This document shows, one piece after another, positions 43,075-52,452 of a stretch of 64,000 bases of DNA. The DNA is from Georgenia yuyongxinii (GTDB lineage: Bacteria > Actinomycetota > Actinomycetes > Actinomycetales > Actinomycetaceae). Location: the NCBI RefSeq assembly GCF_006352065.1, contig NZ_CP040915.1, positions 62,001-126,000 of the forward strand, in the 5' to 3' direction. The notes below the pieces were generated by a model. It saw only the letters and a program-made list of their open reading frames with translations. It was not told the origin of the DNA and did not search any database. Each line of letters begins with the position of its first letter. The first letter of the stretch is position 1. Position numbers and translations under genes: made by a program.

Positions 43075-44754
43075 GTGGCAGCAGACTGGGTCTTCACGTC
43101 AGGACGGATCTTCGACGGGCACCGCGTGCACCCGGCGGCGACCGCGGTGGCCGTCAGCGGGAACCGGATCATCGCCGTCGGCACGGACGCCGAGGTCCGG
43201 GCCCAGGCCGGCCCTGCCGCCGAGCACGTCGATCTCGCCGGCCGGCTCCTCACCCCCGGCTTCACCGACGCCCACCTCCACGCCGGCCAGGGCGGCATCG
43301 AACGCCTCGGCTGCGACCTCACGGCGGTCACGGGCGGCGCCGACGCGGTGGTCGCCCACGTGCGCGACTACGCCCGGTCCACCGACGCGGAGTGGATCAG
43401 CGGCGGCGGCTGGTCCATGAGCGACTTCCCGGGAGGCAACCCCACCGCGGACCTCCTGGACGCCGTCGTCCCCGACCGGCCGGTGTTCCTCATCAACCGC
43501 GACCACCACGGCGCCTGGGTGAACTCCGCGGCCCTGCGCCGCGCCGGGATCACCGCCGCCACCCCGGACCCGGCGGACGGGCGCCTCGAGCGCGACGCCC
43601 ACGGTGAGCCGACCGGCACCCTGCACGAGGGTGCGATGGACCTGGTGGCGGCGCTGATGCCGGTCGAGACGGCCGAGCAGCAGCGGGCCGGGCTGCTCGA
43701 GGCGCAGCGGTACCTGCACGCCCACGGCGTCACCGGGTGGCAGGAGGCGATCGTCGGTGACTACGCCGGCCACCTCGACATCAGCCCCGCCTACCGCGAG
43801 CTGGTCCGCGAGGGCCTGCTCACCGGGCGGGCCACCGGGGCCCTGTGGGTGCCCCGCACGACCACACTGGCAAGCGTCGGCGAGCTGGTGGCCGACCTCG
43901 CCGAGCGTCGCCGCGTCAACGGCGCCGGCGGCTTCCCCACGGTCAGCGCGAAGATCATGATCGACGGCGTCGCCGAGAACCGCACCGCCGCGATGCTCGA
44001 GCCCTACCTGTGCCCCTGCGGCGGGACCGAGCGGCCCGCGGACGGCGGCCTGGGTCTGACGTACCTCGGCTACGAGGTGCTCCTGGAGGTCGCAGCCGCG
44101 CTCGATGCCGCCGCCTTCGACCTGCACATGCACGCTATCGGCGACCGTGCCGTCCGATACGGCCTCGACGCCGTCGAGCAGCTACGGGCCCGCGGCGGCG
44201 GGGACACCGGCCGGCACCACATGGCGCACGTCCAGATCGTCCACCCGGCCGACGTCGCCCGCTTCGGCGCGCTCGGGGTCACCGTCAACGCCCAGGCGCT
44301 GTGGGCCGCCAACGAGGACCAGATGACCGAGCTGACGGTGCCGCTGATCGGCGAGGAGCGCACCGGCCACCAATACCCCTTCGCCGCGATGTGCGCGGCC
44401 GGGGCGCGGCTGGCCATGGGCTCGGACTGGCCGGTCTCCAGCCCGGACCCCTGGCAGGCCATCCACGTGGCCGTCACCCGCCGGCCCCCTGGCGAGCCGG
44501 ACCGCGAGCCGCTGCTCGAGGACCAGGCGCTGACCCTGCAGGCGTCGCTGGCCGCCTACACCTCCCGCTCGGCCTGGCTCAACCGGCAGGAGGAGGCCGG
44601 GAGCATCGTGCCCGGCCGGCTGGCCGACCTCGTGGTGCTGAGCACCGACCCGTTCGGGCTCGCCCCCGAGGACCTGCACACCGTCGGCACCGACCTCACG
44701 CTCGTCGGCGGCCGTGCGGTGCACGCCACCGACCGGCAGGGCGCGTTCGCCTGA
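43075..44754 (+). CDS. Amidohydrolase family protein (YtcJ-like, Amidohydro_3)
   Basis: A 559-residue metal-dependent hydrolase. The N-terminal beta-sandwich strand is 'WVFTSGRIFDGHRVHP' and the first metal site is 'LLTPGFTDAHLHAGQ' (His-x-His at about 65). Later come 'SAKIMIDGVAENRTAAML', 'FDLHMHAIGDRAVRYGLDAVEQL', 'GRHHMAHVQIVHPADVARF' and the terminal Asp in 'LAMGSDWPVSSPDPWQAI'. Relatives hydrolyse N-substituted amides, formamides or ring amides, but YtcJ itself has no proven substrate. The GTG at 43075 follows GGAAGGGG. With the importer downstream it probably hydrolyses the imported compound. Confidence 0.9.
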   Translation: MAADWVFTSGRIFDGHRVHPAATAVAVSGNRIIAVGTDAEVRAQAGPAAEHVDLAGRLLTPGFTDAHLHAGQGGIERLGCDLTAVTGGADAVVAHVRDYARSTDAEWISGGGWSMSDFPGGNPTADLLDAVVPDRPVFLINRDHHGAWVNSAALRRAGITAATPDPADGRLERDAHGEPTGTLHEGAMDLVAALMPVETAEQQRAGLLEAQRYLHAHGVTGWQEAIVGDYAGHLDISPAYRELVREGLLTGRATGALWVPRTTTLASVGELVADLAERRRVNGAGGFPTVSAKIMIDGVAENRTAAMLEPYLCPCGGTERPADGGLGLTYLGYEVLLEVAAALDAAAFDLHMHAIGDRAVRYGLDAVEQLRARGGGDTGRHHMAHVQIVHPADVARFGALGVTVNAQALWAANEDQMTELTVPLIGEERTGHQYPFAAMCAAGARLAMGSDWPVSSPDPWQAIHVAVTRRPPGEPDREPLLEDQALTLQASLAAYTSRSAWLNRQEEAGSIVPGRLADLVVLSTDPFGLAPEDLHTVGTDLTLVGGRAVHATDRQGAFA

Positions 44755-44793
44755 GCCGTCCTGCCAAGGACCTGAGCCTGACCGAGGAACGGA

Positions 44794-45978
44794 GTGATCC
44801 ACCGGATGAACATCCTGGAGAAGCAGTCGGCGCCCGCCCGGGGTCGTGCGCGCCCGACCGACCGCAACGGCGCGGTCGCGCTGCGTTCGCTGAGCAAGAC
44901 CTTCGACGGCAAGCACGCGGTCAAAGACCTCGATCTGGACGTCCAGCCGGGTGAGTTCGTCAGCCTGCTCGGGCCCAGCGGGTGCGGCAAGACCACCACC
45001 TTGCGCCTCATCGCCGGGTTCGAGTACCCCGACACCGGCACCATCGAGGTGTCCGGGCTGCGGGTCCAGGACCTGCCGGCGCACCGGCGCCCGGTCAACA
45101 CCGTGTTCCAGTCCTACGCGCTGTTCCCGCACATGAGCGTGGCCGACAACGTAGCGTACGGTCCCAAGCTCAAGGGCGTGCCTCGCGCGGAGATCCGCAC
45201 GCGCGTGGCCGACGCGCTCGACCTGGTCCGCATGGGCGAGTACGCCGCCCGCAAGCCCGGCCAGCTCTCCGGCGGGCAGCAGCAGCGCGTGGCCCTGGCC
45301 CGGGCACTGGTCAACCGGCCCGCCGTCCTCCTCCTCGACGAGCCCATGTCCGCCCTGGACCGCAAGCTCCGCGAGGAGATGCAGGTCGACCTCAAGATCA
45401 TGCAGCGCGACCTGGCGATGACCTTCATCTTCGTCACCCACGACCAGTCCGAGGCGCTCACCCTGAGCGACCGCATCGCCGTCATGAACGCCGGCACGAT
45501 CGACCAGATCGGCCGCCCGGCCGACGTCTACGACGCCCCGGCCACCGCCTTCGTCGCCGGGTTCATAGGCCAGCAGAACTTCTTCACCGGCACCGTGCAG
45601 GCCGCCGGCGCCGAGACCGTCGTCGCCGCGGGCGAGGTCACGTTCCGGACGTCGCGGCCGGCCGCCGGCGTCGAGGGCGGGAACGGTGTCGAGCCCGACG
45701 CGGCGAGGGGGGACGACGCCGAGCCCGGCGCCGAGGTCACGGTGGCGGTGCGTCCCCACGACGTCGTCGTCGAGCCCGTGCAGAGCCCGGGCCCGAACCA
45801 GGTCCGCGGCGTCGTGCGGGCCGTGTCCGAGATCGAGCACGACGTCCACTACATCGTCGAGACCGCCTCCGGGCGGGTCCTCGCCCGCACCCGCCGCGGC
45901 ACCGAACCACCGCTGGCGACCGGGGCAGAGGTCACCTGCTCCTGGCCCGCGCACGCCGTCCACCTCTTCACCGCCTGA
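44794..45978 (+). CDS. ABC importer ATPase, PotA family (second locus)
   Basis: A 394-residue ATPase with Walker A GPSGCGKT at 60-67, '[15 protein letters not shown]', '[18 protein letters not shown]', '[14 protein letters not shown]' and a C-terminal TOBE domain interrupted by an Asp/Glu/Gly-rich loop ('[23 protein letters not shown]'). It belongs to the same family as the potA product at 33814 but is clearly diverged. The GTG at 44794 with GAGGA upstream is used; an ATG at 44806 after GGAG is the alternative. It follows the amidohydrolase by 39 bases. Confidence 0.92.
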   Translation: MIHRMNILEKQSAPARGRARPTDRNGAVALRSLSKTFDGKHAVKDLDLDVQPGEFVSLLGPSGCGKTTTLRLIAGFEYPDTGTIEVSGLRVQDLPAHRRPVNTVFQSYALFPHMSVADNVAYGPKLKGVPRAEIRTRVADALDLVRMGEYAARKPGQLSGGQQQRVALARALVNRPAVLLLDEPMSALDRKLREEMQVDLKIMQRDLAMTFIFVTHDQSEALTLSDRIAVMNAGTIDQIGRPADVYDAPATAFVAGFIGQQNFFTGTVQAAGAETVVAAGEVTFRTSRPAAGVEGGNGVEPDAARGDDAEPGAEVTVAVRPHDVVVEPVQSPGPNQVRGVVRAVSEIEHDVHYIVETASGRVLARTRRGTEPPLATGAEVTCSWPAHAVHLFTA

Positions 45979-46079
45979 CGCCCGCCCACCTTCGCCACCT
46001 CACGCCGTCCAGCACGTCCCGGTCCCACCACCTCCAGCCCCCTCCCCGGCAGCCCGCCACCCGAATCAAGGAGCAGCAG

Positions 46080-47246
46080 ATGTCCTCACACGAACCGATC
46101 AAGGCGCTGATCCCCCGCGAGATGCTCGGCCGGGGCATGGGCCGCCGCGCCTTCCTCGGCGGGGCCGGCGCCCTCGGCCTGACCGCCTTCCTCGCCGCCT
46201 GCTCGGGCAACAGCTCCGCCGGCAGCAACAGCGGGGGCGGGGCCGGCTCGAAGACGCTCAACATGTACTCCTGGGCGGGCTACAACGACCCGGCCGTGAT
46301 CGAGGACTTCACCGCGCGCTCGGGCATCTCGATCACGGTGGACAGCTACGGCTCCAACCCCGAGCTCGCGGCCAAGCTCAACGCCGCCCGCGGCACGAGC
46401 GGCTACGACATCTGCGTGCCGACCCACTCCTACGTCAAGCAGCTCGCCGAGCAGGGGCTCATCCAGGAGCTCGACCACAGCCGGCTGCCCAACCTCGCCA
46501 ACCTCGACCCCGGCGTGAGCGACACGACCTTCGACCCGGGCAGCAAGTACAGCGTCTGCAAGGCCTGGGGCTCCACCGGCTTCGTGTACGACACCACGGT
46601 CATCCAGCGTGAGCTGACCTCCTGGGCGGACTTCCTCGACGCCGCCCAGAACGAGGCCTCCGGCAGCGTCTCGATCATGGAGGACCAGAAGGAGTGCATG
46701 TTCATCTACATGTTCGCCAACGGGCTGCCGCCGAACACCACGGACGAGGCGCACCTCGAGGCGTACCGGGAGTACTTCCTGTCTAACGTCGCCCCGCACG
46801 TCCAGGCCTTCGCCTCCGCGACGAACGCCTCCGTGGCCAACAACGAGCGGGCGCTGATCCACTGCTGGAACGGTGACGCCCGCCTGGGCATCATGAGCAA
46901 CGCCGACCCCGAGCGGTACAAGTGGGTGTGGCCCTCCGAGGGCGCGAACATCTGGCAGGACAACTACTCCATCGTCGAGGGCGCCCAGAACCTCGACGCC
47001 GCCTACGAGTTCATCAACGACCAGCTCGACCCGGAGGTCTCCCTCAAGGAGCTGTCCTACCTCGGGTACAACACCGGAGTCGCCGGCGTCGAGGACGCCG
47101 CGATCGGGGCCGGGGTGGAGCGTCCCGAGATGATCTTCATCGACGCGGAGCGGATGAAGAAGCTGAAGTACAGCGAGATCACCGAGGTGGACCAGTTCAT
47201 CATCTCCACGTTCGACGAGATCAGGGCCGCAGCGGGCCAGGCATGA
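46080..47246 (+). CDS. ABC importer substrate-binding lipoprotein, PotD family (second locus)
   Basis: A 388-residue binding protein. Twin arginines at 22-23 (G-R-R-A-F-L) and the lipobox L-A-A-C with Cys41 mark a Tat-exported lipoprotein. A Ser/Gly-rich linker leads to a PotD-like body: 'TLNMYSWAGYNDPAVIEDFTARSGISITVDSYGSNPELAAKLNA', 'YDICVPTHSYVKQLAEQGLIQELD', 'ANIWQDNYSIVEGAQNLDAAYEFINDQLDP'. Spermidine/putrescine binding is the family function; the ligand here may be a different amine. The ATG at 46080 follows AAGGAG. Confidence 0.92.
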   Translation: MSSHEPIKALIPREMLGRGMGRRAFLGGAGALGLTAFLAACSGNSSAGSNSGGGAGSKTLNMYSWAGYNDPAVIEDFTARSGISITVDSYGSNPELAAKLNAARGTSGYDICVPTHSYVKQLAEQGLIQELDHSRLPNLANLDPGVSDTTFDPGSKYSVCKAWGSTGFVYDTTVIQRELTSWADFLDAAQNEASGSVSIMEDQKECMFIYMFANGLPPNTTDEAHLEAYREYFLSNVAPHVQAFASATNASVANNERALIHCWNGDARLGIMSNADPERYKWVWPSEGANIWQDNYSIVEGAQNLDAAYEFINDQLDPEVSLKELSYLGYNTGVAGVEDAAIGAGVERPEMIFIDAERMKKLKYSEITEVDQFIISTFDEIRAAAGQA

Positions 47247-48172
47247 CGAGCGTTCGACTCGACGGCGGGCGGCGGCGCCGGGGCGGGATGGCGAAGGCCG
47301 GTCTCGGCGCCGTGCCGCTGACCGCCTGGCTGGTGCTGTTCTTCCTGGTGCCGTCCGCCGTCGTCCTGTACTACAGCTTCGGGTACAAGCCCGACGTGTT
47401 CTCCACCCACGCCACCGACGTGCTGTCCCTGGACCGGTACGCGGAGGCGATCACCCCGGCGTTCCTCGCGATCTTCCAGCGCACGGTGCGCATCGCCGCG
47501 GTGGGCACGCTCGTGTGCGTCCTCGTCGCGTTCCCCGTCGCGTACTGGATGGCCGTGAAGCTGCCCGCCCGGTGGCGCGGGGTGGTGCTGGCCATGGTGC
47601 TCGTGCCCTATTGGACGAACTTCCTCATCCGCACCATCGGCTGGCAGATCGCGCTGAGCCCGGAGGGGTTCCTCTCCAAGTTCCTCGCGGGTGCCGGGCT
47701 GCTCACCGGGCCGCTGGAGATCCTGTACACGCCGACGGCGGTGCAGATCGGCGTCGTCTACAACTACCTGCCGCTGATGATCCTGCCGCTGTACGTCACG
47801 CTCGAACGACTGGACCCCAAGCTGCTCGAGGCCAGCCGGGACCTGGGCGCGTCCGCGTGGCGGACCTTCACCCGCGTGACGCTCCCGCTCAGCGTGCCCG
47901 GCCTCGCCGCCGGCAGCCTCCTGGTGTTCGTGCCGCTCATGGGTGACTACGTCACGCCCAGCGTGCTCGGCGGCGCCAGCGGCTCCATGGTCGGGCAGAT
48001 GGTCGCCGGCCAGTTCCAGGCCGCACAGAACTGGCCGCTCGGCGCGGCGATGGCGGTGCTGCTGATCCTTGCCATCCTCGGCCTGATCATCCTCGTCGCG
48101 CTCGTGGCCCGGGTCGCCGTCGGCGTCGCGAAGAACCTGTCCACCATCTCCCTGACACCCCGGGAGGCCTGA
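47243..48172 (+). CDS. ABC importer permease, PotB family (second locus)
   Basis: A 309-residue, six-helix BPD_transp_1 permease. The EAA loop is 'LLEASRDLGASAWRTFTRVTLPLSVPGLAAG' and the helix-5 signature 'LLVFVPLMGDYVTPSVLGG' is typical of PotB. It starts in an ATGA overlap with the binding-protein gene and ends in a TGATG overlap with the next permease. Confidence 0.93.
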   Translation: MTSVRLDGGRRRRGGMAKAGLGAVPLTAWLVLFFLVPSAVVLYYSFGYKPDVFSTHATDVLSLDRYAEAITPAFLAIFQRTVRIAAVGTLVCVLVAFPVAYWMAVKLPARWRGVVLAMVLVPYWTNFLIRTIGWQIALSPEGFLSKFLAGAGLLTGPLEILYTPTAVQIGVVYNYLPLMILPLYVTLERLDPKLLEASRDLGASAWRTFTRVTLPLSVPGLAAGSLLVFVPLMGDYVTPSVLGGASGSMVGQMVAGQFQAAQNWPLGAAMAVLLILAILGLIILVALVARVAVGVAKNLSTISLTPREA

Positions 48173-49038
48173 TGGCCCGCGTGGCCCGACGCCCGAAGAA
48201 CCTCGACGCCCTCCTGCACGTATGGGGCGTGCTGGGCCTGCTCTTCCTGTTCTTCCCGATCGTCGTCATCGTCGTGTACTCGTTCAACACCGGACGCACG
48301 CTCGCGGCGTGGGAGGGGTTCGGACTCTCCGCCTTCACCTCGGCGCTGAGCAACCCGAACATCCTTGCCGCCGTGCGGGTCTCGCTGGTGGTCTCGGTCG
48401 CGGTCGCCGTCCTGGCCACGGTGCTGGGCACGTTCGCCGGCATGGCCCTGTCCCGCAGCCGGGGCCGCTGGCGGCCGGGCTTCCTGGCGCTGCTGGCCCT
48501 GGTCATGGTGACCCCGGAGATCGTCAGCGCGATCTCGCTGCTGCCGTGGTTCGTCACCCTCGGCATCGACCTGGGCATCCCGATCTTCAGCTCCGGCGCG
48601 GTCCGGCTGGTGATCGCCACCTCGCTGTTCTCCACCGCGGTCGTCACCTTCATCGTCCGGGCCCGCATGGACGGCATGGGCACCTCCCTGGAGGAGGCCG
48701 CCGCCGACCTCTACGCGCCGCCGTGGCGCCGGTTCGTCGACGTGACCCTGCCGATGATCCGGCCGGCCGTGATCTCCGGGGCGCTGCTGAGCTTCACGTT
48801 CAGCCTGGACAACACGGTCGTGGCATCCTTCGTGTCCGTCGCCGGCGCGACGCCGTGGCCGGTGTACGTCTTCTCCGCCGTGCGGCAGGGCCTGCGGCCG
48901 GAGGTCGCGGCGATGTCCACCGTGCTGCTCGGGGTGACGCTGCTGGCGCTGCTGCTCGTGGTGCTGGTGCTGCGCAAGGACCCCGCCGCCTCGGGCGGGG
49001 GCGGCGCGTCGAGGCTTGCGGCGACGATCGCCGGCTGA
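48172..49038 (+). CDS. ABC importer permease, PotC family (second locus)
   Basis: A 288-residue, six-helix permease with the EAA loop 'LEEAAADLYAPPWRRFVDVTLPMIRPAVISG' and the PotC-like 'LLSFTFSLDNTVVASFVSVAG'. The ATG at 48172 overlaps the previous stop and has GGGAGG upstream. It completes the second importer. Confidence 0.93.
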   Translation: MARVARRPKNLDALLHVWGVLGLLFLFFPIVVIVVYSFNTGRTLAAWEGFGLSAFTSALSNPNILAAVRVSLVVSVAVAVLATVLGTFAGMALSRSRGRWRPGFLALLALVMVTPEIVSAISLLPWFVTLGIDLGIPIFSSGAVRLVIATSLFSTAVVTFIVRARMDGMGTSLEEAAADLYAPPWRRFVDVTLPMIRPAVISGALLSFTFSLDNTVVASFVSVAGATPWPVYVFSAVRQGLRPEVAAMSTVLLGVTLLALLLVVLVLRKDPAASGGGGASRLAATIAG

Positions 49039-49151
49039 GCCTCCCGCCCCGCGCCGTCGACCTGATTCCGGCATCATGGAAGGACGACACGAACGGCGGC
49101 CCCGCGGCCCGCGCCGTGGCCACCGCCGACGATGACGAGCGGAGACGTGAC

Positions 49152-50618
49152 GTGGCTACGGTGGCGGCGCAGACGAATGTGTGGGCGGGAAAGCTGTTCT
49201 CGGACGGCTGGTCGGCCGGCGGCGGTGAGCCGATCGAGGTCCGCGCACCGGCCACCGGGGAGCTGCTCGTGTCGGTGGCCTCCGCGACGGCGGCCGACCT
49301 GAATCGTGCGGTGGCCAGCGCCCGGACGGCACAGCCCCAGTGGGCCGCGCTGACCTATGACCAGCGGGTGGCGGTGATGCTGCGGGCGGCGCAGCTGCTG
49401 GGGGAGGACCCCGACCGGCTGGGCCACTGGCTGGTGAACGAAGCCGGGTCAGGGCAGGGCAAGGCGGCCTTCGAGGTCGGGCTGGTGACCACGGAGCTGC
49501 AGGAGGCCGCGGCGCTCGCGTCCCACCCGTACGGGGAGATCCTGCGTTCGTCGAAGCCGCGGCTCTCGGTGGCCCGCCGGGTGCCGGTGGGGGTGGTCGG
49601 GGTGATCTCCCCGTTCAACTTCCCCGGGATCCTCTCGATGCGCTCGGTGGCCCCGGCGCTCGCGCTGGGCAACGCAGTGATCCTCAAGCCCGACCCGCGC
49701 ACGTCCATCTCCGGCGGGCTGGCGCTGGCGGAGCTGCTCGACGAGGCGGGCCTGCCCGAGGGGGTGCTGCACGTGCTGCCCGGCGGTAAGGAGCTGGGGG
49801 CGGCGATCGTGTCCCACCCGGGCATCCCGTGCCTCTCCTTCACCGGCTCGACGGCGGCGGGCCGGAAGGTCGGGGCGGCGGCCGGGCCTCTGCTGAAGAA
49901 GGTCCACCTCGAGCTGGGTGGGAACAACGCGCTCCTGGTGCTGCCCGACGCCGACGTCGAGGCCGCCGCCTCGGCCGGGGCATGGGGGTCGTTCCTACAC
50001 CAAGGTCAGGTGTGCATGACCACGGGCCGCCACCTGGTCCACTCCTCCATGGCGCAGGAGTACGTGGCCGCGTTGGCGGAGAAGGCCCGGAACATCCCGG
50101 TCGGCGACCCCGCGGACCCGGCCAACGCGCTGGGGCCGATCATCGACGCCCACCAGCGCGACCGGATCCACTCCCTGGTGACCTCCTCGGTGGAGGCCGG
50201 AGCGAAGGTCCACGCCGGCGGGGAGTACGACGACCTGTTCTACAAGCCGACCGTCATCACCGACCTCACCGCCGAGTCGCCGGCGTGGAAGGAGGAGATC
50301 TTCGGGCCGGTCGCCCCGGTGATGACGTACGACACGGTCGAGGAGGCCATCGAGATCATCAACGCCTCCGAGTACGGGCTGACCGTCGGGATCCTGACGG
50401 CGAACGCGTACAAGGCGTTCGAGCTGGCCGAGCGGATCGAGTCCGGCGCGGTGCACATCAACGACCAGACCGTCGACGACGAGGCCTCGATCCCGTTCGG
50501 CGGTGTCAAGGCCTCCGGGGTGGGGGGCCGGTTCGGTGGGCCGACCGCGAACCTGGACACCTTCACGGAGACACAGTGGATCACCATGCAGGCCGAGATC
50601 GAGCGCTACCCGTTCTGA
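49152..50618 (+). CDS. Aldehyde dehydrogenase, benzaldehyde/vanillin type
   Basis: A 488-residue NAD(P)-dependent enzyme: 'GVVGVISPFNFPGILSMRSVAPALALGNAVILKPDPRT', catalytic Glu in 'LELGGNNALLVL', catalytic Cys in 'FLHQGQVCMTTGRHLV', and 'EEIFGPVAPVMTYD'. The F-N-F-P and H-Q-G-Q-V-C-M sequences place it near benzaldehyde and vanillin dehydrogenases (XylC, Vdh), not the aminoaldehyde group seen at 30144. The GTG at 49152 has GGAG seven bases before it. It lies 113 bases after the importer and may share its transcript, which suggests the imported compound yields an aromatic or other aldehyde. Confidence 0.9.
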   Translation: MATVAAQTNVWAGKLFSDGWSAGGGEPIEVRAPATGELLVSVASATAADLNRAVASARTAQPQWAALTYDQRVAVMLRAAQLLGEDPDRLGHWLVNEAGSGQGKAAFEVGLVTTELQEAAALASHPYGEILRSSKPRLSVARRVPVGVVGVISPFNFPGILSMRSVAPALALGNAVILKPDPRTSISGGLALAELLDEAGLPEGVLHVLPGGKELGAAIVSHPGIPCLSFTGSTAAGRKVGAAAGPLLKKVHLELGGNNALLVLPDADVEAAASAGAWGSFLHQGQVCMTTGRHLVHSSMAQEYVAALAEKARNIPVGDPADPANALGPIIDAHQRDRIHSLVTSSVEAGAKVHAGGEYDDLFYKPTVITDLTAESPAWKEEIFGPVAPVMTYDTVEEAIEIINASEYGLTVGILTANAYKAFELAERIESGAVHINDQTVDDEASIPFGGVKASGVGGRFGGPTANLDTFTETQWITMQAEIERYPF

Positions 50619-50809
50619 CCGTGCGCGGCCGTGCGCGGCGTCGAGCTGGCGCCGCCGCGGTATCGGCTGAGGCGGGTCGGTCCGGCGGAATCATCCGACG
50701 CGAGTGATGCCCCCGGCCGCTGGCACCGCGACGCTGGGCGCGTGCCGCGGCGGCGGACGACACGGCGCCCGCCGCGGCGGATCGGTTCACAGGTGAGGAG
50801 GGCTGATCG

Positions 50810-50860
50810 ATGTCGATCACAAAGTCTGCCCTGCGCAGCGCCGCCTGGACCTTGGTCTGA
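50810..50860 (+). CDS. Candidate leader peptide ORF coupled to the MFS gene
   Basis: An ATG at 50810 preceded by GGTGAGGAGG (50792-50800) opens a 16-codon frame, MSITKSALRSAAWTLV, whose TGA (50858-50860) shares a base with the ATG of the MFS gene (TGATG). The MFS gene itself has no Shine-Dalgarno of its own, so ribosomes probably reach it by finishing this peptide. It may be a regulatory leader or the relic of a longer upstream gene. The preceding 191 bases (50619-50809) hold no other feature I can support. Confidence 0.5.
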   Translation: MSITKSALRSAAWTLV

Positions 50861-52428
50861 TGGCAGGCGTCAGCCCGACGACGGTCGACCGTGCCGCCGG
50901 CACTGGGGTGCTCCTGGCGGCCTGCGTGTCGGCGCTCGTGGTGAATGCGAACACCTCCGCCGTCACGATCCTGCTGCCCGCGATCAGCGCGGACACCGGC
51001 GCGCCGCTGTCGACACTGCAGTGGGCGGTGACCGGCTACATGCTCGTCGGCGCCGCGGTGATCGTCACGGCCGGCGCGCTCGGCGACGTGCTCGGCCGGC
51101 GTCGGGTCTTCATCGCGGGCCTTCTCCTGTTCGTGGCGTCCTGCGTGCTGATCGCCCTGTCGACCGGCGGTGCCGGGGTGATCGCCGGCCGGATGATCCA
51201 GGGCGCAGCCGGCTCCACCATCCTCGCGTGCGGCATGAGCCTGCTCTCGGTCGCCGCGTCGGGCGCCGGCCAGATGCGGGCCATCACGCTGTGGGGCGCC
51301 GCGTCGGCGATCGGCGCGGCCGTCGGCCCTCTCGTCGGCGGCGTGCTCGTGGACGCGACCGGCTGGCAGGGGCTGTTCTGGATCGACGCGGCGATCGCTG
51401 CCGCCTGCGTCCCGCTCACCCTGGCGACCGTCGAGGAGTCGCGAGACCCGGATCGTCCGCGGTCGATCGACGTGCTGGGAACAGTGCTCGTGGCCGTCGC
51501 GCTGGTCCCGCTCGTGCTCGCCCTCAGCAAGGGCAGCGACTGGGGCTGGATCTCGGTGCCGACCCTCTCCTGCCTGGCGATCGCGGTCCTGGGCGGGGTG
51601 GGGTTCGTGGCCGTCGAGCGGCGGGCCAGCGCACCGCTCGTCGATCTGCGCCTGCTGCGGAACCGGGTGCTGATCGGCTCGACGATCGCGATCCTGATCG
51701 TCGCAGGTGCGATCAATGCGCTGATGTACCTGCTCAGCCTCTACTTCCAGGATCCGGCGGCGTTCGGCATGAGCGCGCTGGAGGCGGGCCTGGCCACCCT
51801 TCCTGCGGCAGCGGCGATGATCGCCGTCACACCGCTGATCACGCCGCTGGCCCTGCGGATCGGTTCCCGCCGGGCGGTGGGTCTCGGATTTGCCCTTGCC
51901 GCAGTCGCCGCCGCGGCCCTGGTGTTCGTCACGGCCAGCTGGACCTATGCCGGCTTCGTGCTCCCGTTGATCGGGATCGCGGTCGGTCTGGGATTCGCCA
52001 ACGGCCCCGCGTCGTCGGCATCCACCGCGGCCGTCTCGCCGGACGAGGTCGGGCAGGCCTCCGGCATCTCCAACATGGCGCGGTACGTGGGTGGGTCGCT
52101 GGCGGTCGCTGCCGCCGCGACCATCTCCACCGCGGTGACCGACACCCATCTCGCCGCCGGCGACTCTCCGGCCGACGCCCTCGCGGCCGGCCTCTCCCGC
52201 GCGTCGCTGCTCCTGGCCATCATGTCGGCCCTCGGCGTCGCGCTCGCGGTGCTGATGGGCCGGTACCGCGTCGACAAGCCGGGTGCCGTTCATCGGTCCG
52301 CGGCCGCGGCCGGGATCAGCCACACCATCCCGACGCAGCCGGTGCCGGTCTCAGGGACGCGCACCCACGCGTCGCGGGTCGCCGAGGCGGATCCGCCACC
52401 GGACACGACGCCCGGCTCGGTTGGTTAG
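50860..52428 (+). CDS. DHA2/EmrB-type multidrug MFS transporter
   Basis: A 522-residue transporter with about 14 helices. The first helix ends 'NANTSAVTILLPAISADTGAP', followed by 'LQWAVTGYMLVGAAVIVTAGALGDVLGRRRVF', the DHA2 'D1'-type start and loop 2-3 motif, and 'GAASAIGAAVGPLVGGVLVDATGWQGLFWI' (antiporter motif C). It should export drugs by proton antiport. The ATG at 50860 overlaps the stop of the 16-codon ORF, and no ribosome binding site of its own is seen. The last 45 residues are a Pro/Thr-rich cytoplasmic tail. Confidence 0.92.
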   Translation: MAGVSPTTVDRAAGTGVLLAACVSALVVNANTSAVTILLPAISADTGAPLSTLQWAVTGYMLVGAAVIVTAGALGDVLGRRRVFIAGLLLFVASCVLIALSTGGAGVIAGRMIQGAAGSTILACGMSLLSVAASGAGQMRAITLWGAASAIGAAVGPLVGGVLVDATGWQGLFWIDAAIAAACVPLTLATVEESRDPDRPRSIDVLGTVLVAVALVPLVLALSKGSDWGWISVPTLSCLAIAVLGGVGFVAVERRASAPLVDLRLLRNRVLIGSTIAILIVAGAINALMYLLSLYFQDPAAFGMSALEAGLATLPAAAAMIAVTPLITPLALRIGSRRAVGLGFALAAVAAAALVFVTASWTYAGFVLPLIGIAVGLGFANGPASSASTAAVSPDEVGQASGISNMARYVGGSLAVAAAATISTAVTDTHLAAGDSPADALAAGLSRASLLLAIMSALGVALAVLMGRYRVDKPGAVHRSAAAAGISHTIPTQPVPVSGTRTHASRVAEADPPPDTTPGSVG

Positions 52429-52452
52429 GCGCCGGCCGGACTGGGGCCGGCG

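Noticed and set aside
50581-52323. A 580-codon minus-strand frame opposite the EmrB-like MFS gene
   Set aside because: Its translation is Arg/Asp/Gly/His-rich with no domain, while the plus strand has a full 14-helix transporter.
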